A stretch of DNA of 64,000 nt from JACMLD01 sp038229695 (GTDB taxonomy: Bacteria; Bacteroidota; Bacteroidia; Chitinophagales; Chitinophagaceae). Position 1 is the first letter of the stretch, and each line of letters opens with the position of its first letter. Both the position numbers and the translations under genes were made by a program. Positions 17,752 through 27,416 of this stretch are shown here, piece by piece. The DNA is taken from NCBI GenBank assembly GCA_038229695.1, contig JBBROE010000008.1:1-64000 (forward strand), read 5' to 3'. The notes under the pieces were generated by a model. It searched no databases. It was given only the letters and a program-made list of their open reading frames with translations, and had not been told where the DNA came from.

Positions 17752-18333
17752 ATGAATCCCCAGGTTAATAAATATTTTGAGCGCGCCCGGGTGTGGCCGG
17801 AAGAAATGTCGGCATTACGAACAATTCTCCTCGACTGCGACCTGACCGAAGAACTGAAATGGGGCAAACCCTGTTATAGTTTCCAGGGGAAGAATATAGC
17901 CATCATCCAGGGCTTCAAAGCCTATTGTGCCCTCTTGTTTTTTAAAGGCGTACTGCTCCGGGACGACCAACACCTGCTGGTAAAGACGGGTGAGCATACC
18001 CGCGTCGGGCGGCAAATGCGCTTCACCGGCGCCCGCGAAATCATTAAGCTTAAGCCCCACCTGAAAGCCTATATCCATGAAGCGGTTGACCTCGAAAAAG
18101 CAGGTGTACAAGTGGAGGTTGAAAAACTACCTTCCCTGGTTTTTCCAATGGAGTTGACCGCTGCATTGAAAAGCAACCCCGCCCTGAAAAAAGCATTTAA
18201 CGCCCTTACCCCCGGCCGGCAACGCGCCTACCATCTTTATTTCTCCGATGCCAAACAAGCCAAAACGCGTATCGCCCGTATTGAAAAAATGACTCCCCGC
18301 ATTTTGGAGGGTAAAGGCATCAATGACCGATAA
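17752..18333 (+). CDS. YdeI/DUF1801-family protein
   Basis: This 193-residue soluble protein has an N-terminal DUF1801-like domain (LRTILLDCDLTEELKWGKPCYSF, then IIQGFKAYCALLFFKG near residue 55). A C-terminal YdeI part follows (FNALTPGRQRAYHLYFSDAKQAKTRIARI). Proteins of this kind have been linked to envelope stress and bacteriocin protection, but the biochemical role is unknown. The C-terminal block is typical and the length is normal. Confidence 0.82.
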   Translation: MNPQVNKYFERARVWPEEMSALRTILLDCDLTEELKWGKPCYSFQGKNIAIIQGFKAYCALLFFKGVLLRDDQHLLVKTGEHTRVGRQMRFTGAREIIKLKPHLKAYIHEAVDLEKAGVQVEVEKLPSLVFPMELTAALKSNPALKKAFNALTPGRQRAYHLYFSDAKQAKTRIARIEKMTPRILEGKGINDR

Positions 18334-18606
18334 GCCGGTCGGAAAACTACCGGCTTAGGGGACCCCTGCCCGCAACGTACAGCCTTCGCCTCACCGTGAG
18401 CCGGGATACAACTTTATGCCCGGTAGAAATCGTTCGCCCAACCCTACCGCTCCCCACCCAACGCGCCCTGCGCTTACCGGCATTATTATCCGGCATGAAA
18501 CAAATACGGGCCGGCATTGTAGTACTTGCAGGCAACAGGAAAAGTCTTGGCTCTCGCGGCCTGTTCCTGTCATCGCCAGCCATTGATTCACCTTAAACAG
18601 ATCAGT

Positions 18607-19287
18607 ATGAAAAAAATTTTATTTGTGCTGACCAGTCATGCCGACCTCGGCAACACTGGCCACAAGACGGGTTTCTGGATCGAAGAGTTTGCCGCGCCTT
18701 ATTATTTCCTGAAAGACCACGGGGCGAATATTACGCTTGCCTCGCCGAAAGGCGGCCAGCCCCCCATCGATCCGAAAAGTGCCGCACCCGACGCACAGAC
18801 ACCCGCCACCGTGCGCTTCAACAACGAAAGTGAAACCCGTGACCTGCTCTCCAAAACAGTTCCCCTTTCCACTGTTAAAGCGGCCGATTACGATGCGGTA
18901 TTTTATCCTGGCGGACACGGTCCACTTTGGGATCTCTCGGAAGACAAAGACTCTATTGCCCTTATCGAAGATTTTTACCGCAATAACAAGCCAGTCACCG
19001 CGGTGTGCCATGCCCCTGCCATCTTCAAAGAAACAAAAAATGAGGACGGAACACCACTCGTGAGAGGGAAAAAAGTAACCGGTTTTACCAATGGGGAAGA
19101 GGAAGCCGTCAAGCTGACCAAGGTGGTTCCCTTTCTTGTTGAAGACATGCTGAAAGAAAAAGGCGGCATATATTCCAAAGGAAAAGATTTCGGGCCCTAT
19201 GCAGTGGAAGACGGTCTCCTGATTACCGGCCAGAACCCGGCTTCGTCGGAGCTTGTCGCCGAATTACTCCTGAAAAGATTAAAGTAG
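18607..19287 (+). CDS. DJ-1/PfpI Hsp31-like glyoxalase or deglycase
   Basis: I choose the ATG at 18607 (MKKILFVLTSHADLG) because upstream in-frame sequence is not family-like. This gives about 226 residues. Hsp31-like features are TGFWIEEFAAPYY near the start, FYPGGHGPLWDL, and the nucleophile elbow AVCHAPA with the reactive cysteine followed by the catalytic His. Relatives turn methylglyoxal into lactate without cofactor or act as holding chaperones. It is convergent with katG, and both fit a stress-defence role. Confidence 0.88.
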   Translation: MKKILFVLTSHADLGNTGHKTGFWIEEFAAPYYFLKDHGANITLASPKGGQPPIDPKSAAPDAQTPATVRFNNESETRDLLSKTVPLSTVKAADYDAVFYPGGHGPLWDLSEDKDSIALIEDFYRNNKPVTAVCHAPAIFKETKNEDGTPLVRGKKVTGFTNGEEEAVKLTKVVPFLVEDMLKEKGGIYSKGKDFGPYAVEDGLLITGQNPASSELVAELLLKRLK

Positions 19288-19339
19288 TTTTTTTCGATCA
19301 GGCCACCGGATCCAAGCGCGACCCATCGCCATAAAATAT

Positions 19340-19365
19340 AAAGGTGACCCATACAGGTCACCTTT
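19340..19365. terminator. Bidirectional terminator between Hsp31-like gene and katG
   Basis: A perfect 10-bp stem AAAGGTGACC (19340-19349) with GGTCACCTTT (19356-19365) has a six-base loop, with A/T-rich sequence on both sides. It lies between two convergent genes and could end transcription from both. Confidence 0.8.
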
Positions 19366-19404
19366 ACTGTTATCACAAAAAATTAGGGAACATACCGGAA
19401 GCAA

Positions 19405-21669
19405 CTAGGCCAGGTCGAAACGACCCAGGTTCATCACCTTGGTCCATGCTGCTGCAAAATCGTTCATAAATTTTTCTTTTGAATCTGTGCACGCATACAC
19501 TTCGGCTACCGCACGCAACTCCGAATTAGAACCAAAAATTAAATCCACGCGTGTACCTGTCCATTTAACTTTTCCTGTCTTTCGCTCGGTTCCCTCAAAA
19601 AGATCCTGCGCTTCACCCTTGGCCTTCCAGGTGGTACCAAGGTCCAGCAGGTTGATAAAATAATCATTGGCCAGCGCTCCCGGCTGGTTCGTAAACAGGC
19701 CGTAGTCTGACTTATCGTAATTGATATTGATGGCCCGCAGACCGCCAATCAGCACGGTAAGCTCCGGCGCAGTCAGCGTCAGCAGCTGTGCTTTATCAAT
19801 CAGCATTTCTTCGGGTGAAGATTTGTGAACGGCCCCCACATAGTTCCGAAAACCATCAGCAACCGGCTCCAATGCGCCAAAAGAAGCGATATCGGTCTGC
19901 GCAGCAGACGCATCTGCCCTGCCCGCTCTGAATGGCAAGGTAACAGGATGCCCGGCATTCCTGGCGGCCTGCTCCACGCCTGCCGTGCCGCCGAGTACAA
20001 TCAGGTCAGCCATCGATACCTGTTTCCCGGCCTGTGCCGCGTTAAACTCCTGCTGAATGCCTTCCAGCACCTGCAATACCTTCGTGAGCTGCGCGGGATT
20101 ATTCACCTCCCAGTCCTTCTGCGGCGCCAGGCGCAACCGCCCGCCGTTCGTTCCACCACGCTTGTCAGAATCACGGTAGGTTGCCGCAGATGCCCATGCG
20201 GTAGCCACCAGCTCGGAGACAGTTAATCCTGCCCCCAGTATTTTTTCTTTTAAGCCTGCAATGTCCTGGTCGTTCACCAGCTCATAATGAATCTCGGGGA
20301 TGGGGTCCTGCCACAGCAGTTCTTCCTGCGGTACTTCAGGGCCGAGGTACCGTTCCTTCGGACCCATATCACGATGAGTCAGTTTATACCATGCGCGGGC
20401 AAAAGCATCGGCAAACTGTTCCGGATTTTTATGAAATCTCCTTGATATAGGCAGGTAATTCGGATCCACCTTCAGGGCGATATCAGTCGTGAGCATAAAC
20501 GGCGCATGCTTTTTCGATGGATCATGTGCATCGGGTACGGTACCGGCACCTGCGCCATCTTTGGGCTGCCACTGAAACGCACCGCCCGGCCCTTTTATCA
20601 GCTCCCACTCAAAATTGAACAGGTTCTCGAAATATTCGTATCCCCACTCGGCCGGTGTGGTGGTCCAGGCACCTTCCAGTCCGCTGGTGATGGTATACTG
20701 CGCATTACCTGTGCCGTATGTATTTTTCCATCCCTTACTTTGTTCTTCTATTGTTGCGCCGGCTGGTTCTTTACCCATGTACTTGCCCGGATCGGCAGCA
20801 CCATGAGTCTTTCCGAAAGTGTGTCCCCCGGCAATCAGCGCCACGGTCTCCTCGTCATTCATCGCCATCCGGCCAAATGTTTCGCGGATATCATGTGCAG
20901 CCAGCATCGGGTCAGGTTTACCATTGGGTCCTTCGGGGTTTACATATATCAAACCGAGCTGGGAGGCACCCAGCGGCTGCTCCAGTTCACGGCTCTGCGT
21001 GTATCGTTTATCACCCAGCCACTCTGTTTCCGAACCCCAGTAGATGTCCTGCTCGGGTTCCCAGATGTCTTCCCGTCCGCCGCCAAACCCAAAGGTTTTA
21101 AAGCCCATGGATTCCAGCGCGCAGTTACCCGTCAGGATCATCAAATCGGCCCAGGAAATCTTTTTCCCGTATTTCTGTTTGATGGGCCATAACAGCAGGC
21201 GGGCTTTGTCCAGGTTGGCATTATCCGGCCAGCTGCTCAGCGGTGCAAACCGCTGTGATCCGGACCCACTGCCACCACGGCCATCGCCAATGCGGTACGT
21301 ACCCGCACTGTGCCAGGCCATACGGATAAAAAAAGGACCGTAATGCCCGTAATCGGCAGGCCACCAGTCCTGCGAGCTGGTCATCAGCTCAAACAAATCT
21401 TTTTTTACCGCCTGTAAATCCAGTTTTTTAAATTCTGTGGCATAGTTGAAATCCTTGTCCATGGGGTTGGATAACGACGACTGCTGGCGAAGAATATTCA
21501 GGCTAAGCTGGTTCGGCCACCAGTCGCGGTTGGTCATACCACCACCCGCACTTTTAATCAATGCACCACCCATGAAAGGGCATTTGCCATTGGTCTTCGC
21601 TGCCGGCTGGTCATTCACTTCATACAAGGTAGACCCGCCCGGAGGCGGTATTGTTTTGTTGGTATCCAT
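19405..21669 (-). CDS. katG: Catalase-peroxidase KatG
   Basis: This 754-residue bifunctional heme enzyme breaks down hydrogen peroxide. The distal site is RMAWHSAGTYR (Trp119, His120). The cross-linked Met-Tyr-Trp cofactor residues are all present: Trp119, Tyr242 (LGLIYVNPEG) and Met268 (GRMAMNDEE). The proximal heme ligand is His283 in GGHTFGKTHG. The second, heme-free domain follows in full and ends AAWTKVMNLGRFDLA. There is no signal peptide, so it is cytoplasmic. It stands alone with a 230-base divergent region shared with a methyltransferase gene; no OxyR gene is near. Confidence 0.97.
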   Translation of the reverse strand: MDTNKTIPPPGGSTLYEVNDQPAAKTNGKCPFMGGALIKSAGGGMTNRDWWPNQLSLNILRQQSSLSNPMDKDFNYATEFKKLDLQAVKKDLFELMTSSQDWWPADYGHYGPFFIRMAWHSAGTYRIGDGRGGSGSGSQRFAPLSSWPDNANLDKARLLLWPIKQKYGKKISWADLMILTGNCALESMGFKTFGFGGGREDIWEPEQDIYWGSETEWLGDKRYTQSRELEQPLGASQLGLIYVNPEGPNGKPDPMLAAHDIRETFGRMAMNDEETVALIAGGHTFGKTHGAADPGKYMGKEPAGATIEEQSKGWKNTYGTGNAQYTITSGLEGAWTTTPAEWGYEYFENLFNFEWELIKGPGGAFQWQPKDGAGAGTVPDAHDPSKKHAPFMLTTDIALKVDPNYLPISRRFHKNPEQFADAFARAWYKLTHRDMGPKERYLGPEVPQEELLWQDPIPEIHYELVNDQDIAGLKEKILGAGLTVSELVATAWASAATYRDSDKRGGTNGGRLRLAPQKDWEVNNPAQLTKVLQVLEGIQQEFNAAQAGKQVSMADLIVLGGTAGVEQAARNAGHPVTLPFRAGRADASAAQTDIASFGALEPVADGFRNYVGAVHKSSPEEMLIDKAQLLTLTAPELTVLIGGLRAININYDKSDYGLFTNQPGALANDYFINLLDLGTTWKAKGEAQDLFEGTERKTGKVKWTGTRVDLIFGSNSELRAVAEVYACTDSKEKFMNDFAAAWTKVMNLGRFDLA

Positions 21670-21900
21670 ACGAAAGTTGATTTATTTATTACGCCTTGAA
21701 ATATAAGGATCGTCCTCTTAAATTGTTTAGGTTTATGCTTTTTTGCCCCGCTTAAGACTGAGCTCGGACCGATAAGCAGGCCATAAAAAATCAAAATTAA
21801 GAAAAAGCAGGTAAAGGCGTTTTGTAACAGCCTGAATTGGCAAACATAACGCCCGGCCCTGCTTCCAGGCAGAAAATAATGAAGTATTCAAAGCTTTTCT

Positions 21901-22548
21901 ATGCGATCCGCACAGATAACTAATCAGGTGGCTTACTGGGATGGGGTTGCCGGCATAAAAAGCTTCACACACCCGCTCCAGCCCGGCTTTTTCGCGCCAT
22001 TCGCTGGCAGGGAAAGCAGGGTGGTCGACTTTGGCTGCGGCTATGGCCGGGTAATTAAGCAACTGCTCGATCTTGGCTATACCCATGTCACAGGATACGA
22101 CACTTCAGCGGCCATGATTGCAATTGGAAAAAGCCCTGACGAACTCCCCATTTTTCATATCGCCACCGCCGGAGATCTGCCGGTGGAAGACCAAACTATC
22201 GACGCCTTCCTGCTCTTCGCCGTGCTCACGTGCATCCCCTCCAACCGCGAGCAGCAGGCACTGATCAACCTGCTCCACGCTAAATTAAAAAAGGGAGGCG
22301 TTATTTACATCAGCGATTATTACCTGCAGGAAGAATCGCACGAAGTGGGGCGCTATGAACACCTGGATGGCGACAGCCATAATTTCGGCGTCTTCACCCA
22401 GCCGGACGGAGCCGTTTTCCGGCACCATACTACAGACTGGATAAGTACCCTGCTGCAGCCATTTACCACCCTCGCACAACAATCGATCCCGGTGACGACC
22501 ATGAAGGGCCACACCGCAACAGGTTTTCAACTAATAGCCCAAAAGTAA
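21901..22548 (+). CDS. Class I SAM-dependent methyltransferase
   Basis: This 215-residue protein has the Rossmann-type SAM-binding motif I VVDFGCGYGRV near residue 42, and an acidic end to strand 2 (TGYDTSAAMI). Motif II is near residue 100 (DAFLLFAVLTCIP) and a conserved YISDYYLQ follows. The substrate is not evident; it could be a small molecule. It is convergent with the MFS gene 19 bases downstream. Confidence 0.88.
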   Translation: MRSAQITNQVAYWDGVAGIKSFTHPLQPGFFAPFAGRESRVVDFGCGYGRVIKQLLDLGYTHVTGYDTSAAMIAIGKSPDELPIFHIATAGDLPVEDQTIDAFLLFAVLTCIPSNREQQALINLLHAKLKKGGVIYISDYYLQEESHEVGRYEHLDGDSHNFGVFTQPDGAVFRHHTTDWISTLLQPFTTLAQQSIPVTTMKGHTATGFQLIAQK

Positions 22549-22567
22549 AAAGGAAAAAATTAGTTTG

Positions 22568-23737
22568 TCACCCGGTTTCCCGGTGCGACAGGAGGTGTAC
22601 CAGTAATATTGCGACCGATAACAATCCCCCCAATACCGACACGCCCGTCCACCGGAACTGCTGCCAGGCCACCGCCCCGAGTACCGTACCCAGCGCCCCG
22701 CCCAGGAAAAAACAGACCATATACACGGTATTCACACGGTTCCGCGCATCCGGGTTCTTTGAAAAGATGATGTTCTGGTTGGTGATATGCAGCGACTGCT
22801 GCCCCAGGTCCACCAGCAGCACACCGATCACAATACCCACGATAGAATGGGCAGAGAAAAAGAAAACAATCCACGACACGATCAGCATCAGCACCGCGAA
22901 CGAAATGATTTTACTTTTGCTCACTTTATCATTCATCTTACCCACCACCGCGGCGGCCAGCGCGCCGCCGATCCCCACCAGTCCGAAAATACCGGCGACC
23001 GTGCTGCCATACCCGAAATTATCTTCCATCAGAAATACCAGCGTAGTCCAGAATGCACTCAGGCCCGCAAAAGAAAGGGCACCCCGTAAGGCGGCAAGGC
23101 GCAGCGCCGGCTCTGTTCGCGCATAAAACCAAAGCGATTTCAACAGGCTCAGGTAGCTGCCACTATATTGCGGGTTAATCCGCGGCAATTTTATCCGCAG
23201 TAGCATAAACAACGCCGCCATTATCGCAGCCGCACTGTAATACATCACCCGCCAACCGAACTGCTCCCCCACAAAACCGCTGATCACCCGGCTGCCCAGG
23301 ATGCCAATCAACAACCCGCTCATCACGATCCCAATCGCCCGGCCCCTCCCTTTATCATCACTTAGCTGCGCTGCCATCGGTACAAACAACTGCGGGATGG
23401 CGGACGTTAACCCGATAAAAAAACTACACACCACCAGCAGCAGCAGGGAACTGGCCAGGGCCGCCGCCAGCAGGGAGAGAATCATGAGGATAAAATCTAT
23501 CCGTAATATCTTTTTATTGGACACCATATCGCCGAGTGGGATGACCAGTAATAACCCGCAGGCATAACCGAGCTGGGTAGACAGTGCCACATTACTGACA
23601 GCCGGCTGGCTCACCTTGTAGCTCACCGCTATCAGGTGCAGCAAAGGCTGGTTATAATACAGGTTGGCCACCACCAGCCCCGCGGAGACACTCATCAGGT
23701 ACAGGGTGGAATTGGTGAGCTTTTGTTGTGTCATCAT
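22568..23737 (-). CDS. MFS transporter, drug- or sugar-efflux type
   Basis: This 389-residue protein has about twelve membrane helices. The N-terminal NLYYNQPLLHLIA motif is typical of a drug/proton antiporter subgroup annotated as YgaY/YcaD-like efflux proteins. The loop 2-3 motif is GDMVSNKKILRID, with a pseudo-repeat in the second half (GKMNDKVSKSKII). It probably exports small molecules using the proton gradient. No regulator gene is adjacent. Confidence 0.87.
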   Translation of the reverse strand: MMTQQKLTNSTLYLMSVSAGLVVANLYYNQPLLHLIAVSYKVSQPAVSNVALSTQLGYACGLLLVIPLGDMVSNKKILRIDFILMILSLLAAALASSLLLLVVCSFFIGLTSAIPQLFVPMAAQLSDDKGRGRAIGIVMSGLLIGILGSRVISGFVGEQFGWRVMYYSAAAIMAALFMLLRIKLPRINPQYSGSYLSLLKSLWFYARTEPALRLAALRGALSFAGLSAFWTTLVFLMEDNFGYGSTVAGIFGLVGIGGALAAAVVGKMNDKVSKSKIISFAVLMLIVSWIVFFFSAHSIVGIVIGVLLVDLGQQSLHITNQNIIFSKNPDARNRVNTVYMVCFFLGGALGTVLGAVAWQQFRWTGVSVLGGLLSVAILLVHLLSHRETG

Positions 23738-24020
23738 TGTGAACAGTAAAAATACAGACTAGGGCATAACCAGGCCTATCCAAGTTTTGTTCCTGAATTT
23801 TATAGTGACCGCTGCTGTTTTTTGAAGCCGGGCAGCAGCACCACTTCAGCATCGTTGCGTCGCACACTTGTACGGTTGTTTCGTCCATGATCGGCAGCCT
23901 GGCGGCCGGACTTGCTTAACCCGTAATTCCCGGATTTTGTTTACCTTCCCTATACCGGTCGTTGCGCGCAGTTTGCACGATGCTTGGCCGGCTCATTGTT
24001 ATCCCGCCAAACTAACCAGT

Positions 24021-24569
24021 ATGAAAACGGCCATTTTTTTTCTGATCCTGCTGGCCGGTTCGCCCGGTGGTCGGATCAGCCCTGCGGCGTATCAGCCTGT
24101 TTCCGGCCATTCCGCTGCCACCGCCGGAAAATACCAGTGCACCCCCTGCGGTTATCCCTGCGACCAGGAGGAAGTCAGCGGCCCGGGCAAGTGCCAGCAC
24201 TGCCAGATGGATTTCGTAAAAAAATCAACGGTAATTTTTAAAACCATCCGGCCGGAAGACATTTGCCGCTATATCAGCAGTCACCCCGGCGTGGTACTGC
24301 TGGATGTACGGACCAGGGAAGAATTCGAAGGCAGCGCCAGCCCGGATTTCGGAACCCTGAAAAATGCCATCAACCTGCCCGTGCAGGAACTGGAAGCGAA
24401 ACGGTCATCCCTTAGCGCTTTGAAAAACCGGGAAATTATCGTGTACTGCTCGCATAGCCACCGCAGCCCGCTCGCCAGTTATATATTGACACAACACGGT
24501 TTTACCAACATTGCGAATATGGCCGGCGGCATGAGCGCGATGACCGACAACAGCTGCCGGAAAAAATAA
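24021..24569 (+). CDS. Exported metal-binding domain plus rhodanese protein
   Basis: I choose the ATG at 24021 because it gives a signal peptide (MKTAIFFLILLAGSPG). Residues 38-67 are a heavy-metal-binding-domain-like segment with CTPC, CDQ, PGKCQHCQMDF, similar to the YxCPMHP...CPKCGM element of metal efflux proteins. Residues 75-180 form a rhodanese domain with DVRTREEF and an active-site loop YCSHSHRS (Cys143). Periplasmic rhodaneses carry sulfane sulfur or act in redox handling. Joining it to a metal-binding module suggests a role in copper or other soft-metal stress, which is an inference. Confidence 0.8.
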   Translation: MKTAIFFLILLAGSPGGRISPAAYQPVSGHSAATAGKYQCTPCGYPCDQEEVSGPGKCQHCQMDFVKKSTVIFKTIRPEDICRYISSHPGVVLLDVRTREEFEGSASPDFGTLKNAINLPVQELEAKRSSLSALKNREIIVYCSHSHRSPLASYILTQHGFTNIANMAGGMSAMTDNSCRKK

Positions 24570-24877
24570 ATTCCGGTCGCCCGGCGATTATTTGTTTTCC
24601 TTCACCCCGTACATCCCGTCTATCATTGCTGCCCCCGCCTCGATCGTTCATGCCTGCACTGCCGTTGACGGGTGTGACACAACGATGCCCGGCTATGTCC
24701 GCCTGCCCGGCCCATGTTTCCTATTTACAGCAGCTGATCGAAAAATGATCATTGGCAAAACCCCAGCCCGCCGGGAAAAACGGGAAACGGCCATATGAAT
24801 TTTAGGTGAACCGTAAACCTTACCTGTTAACGGCTGTTTGATAACGGAACACTATTTCATCAAACAAAAAAAATATT
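24570..24877. other. Intergenic stretch without a supported gene
   Basis: It carries the leader of the NmrA-like gene (ending AAACAAAAAAAATATTATG). No frame with family features is seen. Confidence 0.35.
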
Positions 24878-25762
24878 ATGCATATCGTACTTACCGGTTC
24901 GCTCGGCAACATCAGTAAACCTCTCGCGGCAGCGCTCATACAAAAAGGACATGCCGTGACGGTTATCAGCAGCCACGACGACCGCAAAAAAGAAATTGAA
25001 GCCGTGGGTGGCAAAGCTGCCATCGGTTCCCTGGAAGACCCAGCCTTCTTAACGGATACCTTTCGCGGTGCTGACGCTGTATATGTAATGGTGCCCCCCA
25101 ATTATGCCGTACCGGATAACCGGGCTTATTACAACCATATCGGCCAAAGCTATAAAACAGCCATTGAAAAATCAGGCGTTAAACGGGTCGTGCAACTAAG
25201 CAGTTTTGGCGCCGATCTCAGCGCGGGTACCGGCCCCATCCTCGGCTCGCACGATGTGGAAGGCATCCTCGACAGTATCCCCGGCATCGCGCTCACCCAC
25301 CTCCGGCCCGCTTCATTTTATACCAACTTCTATGCCTTCACGGACATGAAAAAACATATGGGATTTATCGGCTCGAATTATGGTGGCGAGGACAAACTCA
25401 TCCTGGTTTCCCCGGACGATATCGCCGCGGTCGCAGCTGAAGAACTGGTCGCCACGGCGCCTGTACAAAAAGTAGTTTACATTGCCAGCGATGAAAAAAC
25501 CGCCACTGAAGCAGCGCACATACTTGGCAAGGCCATCGGCAAACCGGATTTGCAATGGCTTACTTTTCCCGACGATAAGACCAGGGAAAGCCTCGTAAAA
25601 AATGGCCTGTCTGAACATATGGCAGATAACATGGTGGAAATGGGCCACAGCGTGCACACGGGGGAATTGCGAACCGACTACGAGCAACACCGGCCACAGC
25701 AACTGGGTAAAACAAAGCTGGAAGATTTCGCCCGGGAATTTGCCGCTGCATACGGGAAATAA
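24878..25762 (+). CDS. NmrA-like NAD(P)-binding atypical SDR
   Basis: This 294-residue protein has an N-terminal Rossmann fold (VLTGSLGNISKPLAAALIQ), where the usual GxxGxxG is altered to GSLGNIS. A central VQLSSFGAD strand and LRPASFYTNF match NmrA/azoreductase-like atypical short-chain reductases. The catalytic Tyr-Lys pair of classical members is not seen. Relatives bind NADP(H) as redox sensors or reduce quinones and azo compounds. It stands alone. Confidence 0.85.
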   Translation: MHIVLTGSLGNISKPLAAALIQKGHAVTVISSHDDRKKEIEAVGGKAAIGSLEDPAFLTDTFRGADAVYVMVPPNYAVPDNRAYYNHIGQSYKTAIEKSGVKRVVQLSSFGADLSAGTGPILGSHDVEGILDSIPGIALTHLRPASFYTNFYAFTDMKKHMGFIGSNYGGEDKLILVSPDDIAAVAAEELVATAPVQKVVYIASDEKTATEAAHILGKAIGKPDLQWLTFPDDKTRESLVKNGLSEHMADNMVEMGHSVHTGELRTDYEQHRPQQLGKTKLEDFAREFAAAYGK

Positions 25763-25976
25763 CAAGCGGTGAAAGCCAGGTAACAACCCGCCGCCCGGAG
25801 TTCGGCCACCCGCTCGCCGTGAGGGACATGCATGGCGGTGGGCAATGCGGCAGGGCAATTATTTGCGGTGAGATTGGAACAAAAGAAGTCCCCTCCTTTT
25901 TCGTTTTCTGCGAACAGGGTATTATCTTGATGCCCTGAACCGCAGCGCTTACAAAGCCCGCAATACCTTTTACGGC

Positions 25977-26636
25977 ATGATCAAATGATTTTTCCTCCTG
26001 CTCCTTGCCCACGGCCTTGCCATACACGGCAACGCACAAACGAAAGCCATCACCGACCAGGGCCGGGAAGTAACGCTTTTCGACAACGGCACCTGGAAAT
26101 ACAGCCATGACAGTACGTCGGCCAATGCGCCCGATTCGCTGCAGCTCAACCCGGTCTCCTTTGCCAAATCAGCAGACGCCGGCTTCCTGGTTAAAAGCAC
26201 CACGTTCAACGTGGGTGTATCCATTAACACCGGGGACTGGACCTATACCGGGCGGCGCGACAATGAGAAGAACCCGGAATATCATTTTTCAGCGAAAACT
26301 GTCGACGGCTATGCGATGCTGATTACGGAGACCGTCGGGGTTGATTTGATATCCCTGAAACGGGCCGCCCTTTCGAATGCCCGCAGAGCGTCTTTTGATA
26401 TCCAGGAAACCTACTCAGATTATCGTATGGTGAATGGCATCAAAGTAGTTTGCCTGGAAATGAAAGGCACGGTATCGGGCATTAAATTGGCCTACCTGGG
26501 CTATTATTACTCCAATGAAAATGGAACGGTGCAACTGTTGGCCTATTGCAGCCTTCCGCAGTATGAAAAAATGAAACCCGCGCTGACCCGATTTCTGAAT
26601 GGGCTTACAGAAATAAAGAAAACTCCAGCTCCTTAA
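25977..26636 (+). pseudogene. Exported protein gene with TGA at codon 4
   Basis: The ATG at 25977 starts MIK and then meets TGA at 25986-25988. The same frame then reads FFLLLLAHGLAIHGNAQ, a complete signal-peptide core, and continues open for 216 codons to the stop at 26636. The mature part starts AITDQGREVTLFDNGTWKY, a known opening of exported Bacteroidota proteins of unknown function. A CGA-to-TGA change would explain the stop. Translation from an internal start near 26211 would lose the signal and N-terminal domain. Confidence 0.65.
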
Positions 26637-26788
26637 CCTTTGCCGCGCTGGCGACAGGACTATTTCCCGGCCGGTAAAGCTCCGCTGTTTATCCTACCTT
26701 CCCTCCCGGGTCTATACTGTGAACGCACAACCAAACGGCAGGAAATACGACGGCATCGACATTCACACGGTGAAACGCCCTCACGCAC

Positions 26789-27352
26789 ATGGAACATGAA
26801 AAAAATGCAGTACGGCTCAGCAAATTCCTGAGCCTGGTGTTAAGGCACCGGCCGGAAGCACTCGGGATAACCCTGGACGACAACGGATGGACCGATGCGA
26901 ACCAGCTGGTCGTCCAGCTCCGGGATAAGGGCTGGCCGGCAGACCGCGCGGTGCTGGACCGCCTTGTTTCCGACAACCCGAAAAAACGATTTGCCTATAA
27001 TGAAAGCGGGGATAAGATACGGGCCAGCCAGGGTCATTCTGTAGCGGTGACGCTCGGGTATTCGGCGAAGGAACCGCCGGCAATGCTCTACCATGGTACC
27101 GGACAGCAGTCGGTACCCGGTATTCTTACCGTCGGCATCGAGAAAAGAAAACGGCACCATGTTCACCTCAGCCCGGACATCCCTACTGCCCTTAATGTGG
27201 GACGACGGCATGGGCAGCCTGCGGTTTTCATCGTAAAGGCGCTGGAGATGTACCGGCTGCAATACACATTCTTTTTATCCGACAATGGCGTGTGGCTGAC
27301 CGATTATGTGCCACCGGGCTTCCTGGAACAATATAACGGAACAGCGACCTGA
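26789..27352 (+). CDS. kptA: RNA 2'-phosphotransferase Tpt1/KptA
   Basis: This 187-residue protein removes a 2'-phosphate from RNA using NAD+, forming ADP-ribose 1'',2''-cyclic phosphate. Family motifs are complete: SKFLSLVLRHRPE (Arg19, His20), KKRFAYNE near 65, IRASQGHS near 78 (His83), YHGT at 101-104, HHVHLS at 123-128 and VGRRHG near 137. In yeast it finishes tRNA splicing; most bacteria have no such pathway and the bacterial substrate is unknown. No RNA ligase or toxin gene is adjacent. Confidence 0.93.
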   Translation: MEHEKNAVRLSKFLSLVLRHRPEALGITLDDNGWTDANQLVVQLRDKGWPADRAVLDRLVSDNPKKRFAYNESGDKIRASQGHSVAVTLGYSAKEPPAMLYHGTGQQSVPGILTVGIEKRKRHHVHLSPDIPTALNVGRRHGQPAVFIVKALEMYRLQYTFFLSDNGVWLTDYVPPGFLEQYNGTAT

Positions 27353-27416
27353 GGCCGCAGCCCGTAACCATGACCATGCCCCCGCCGCAGTTGTCCTTTT
27401 ATAAAAACTATCCCCC

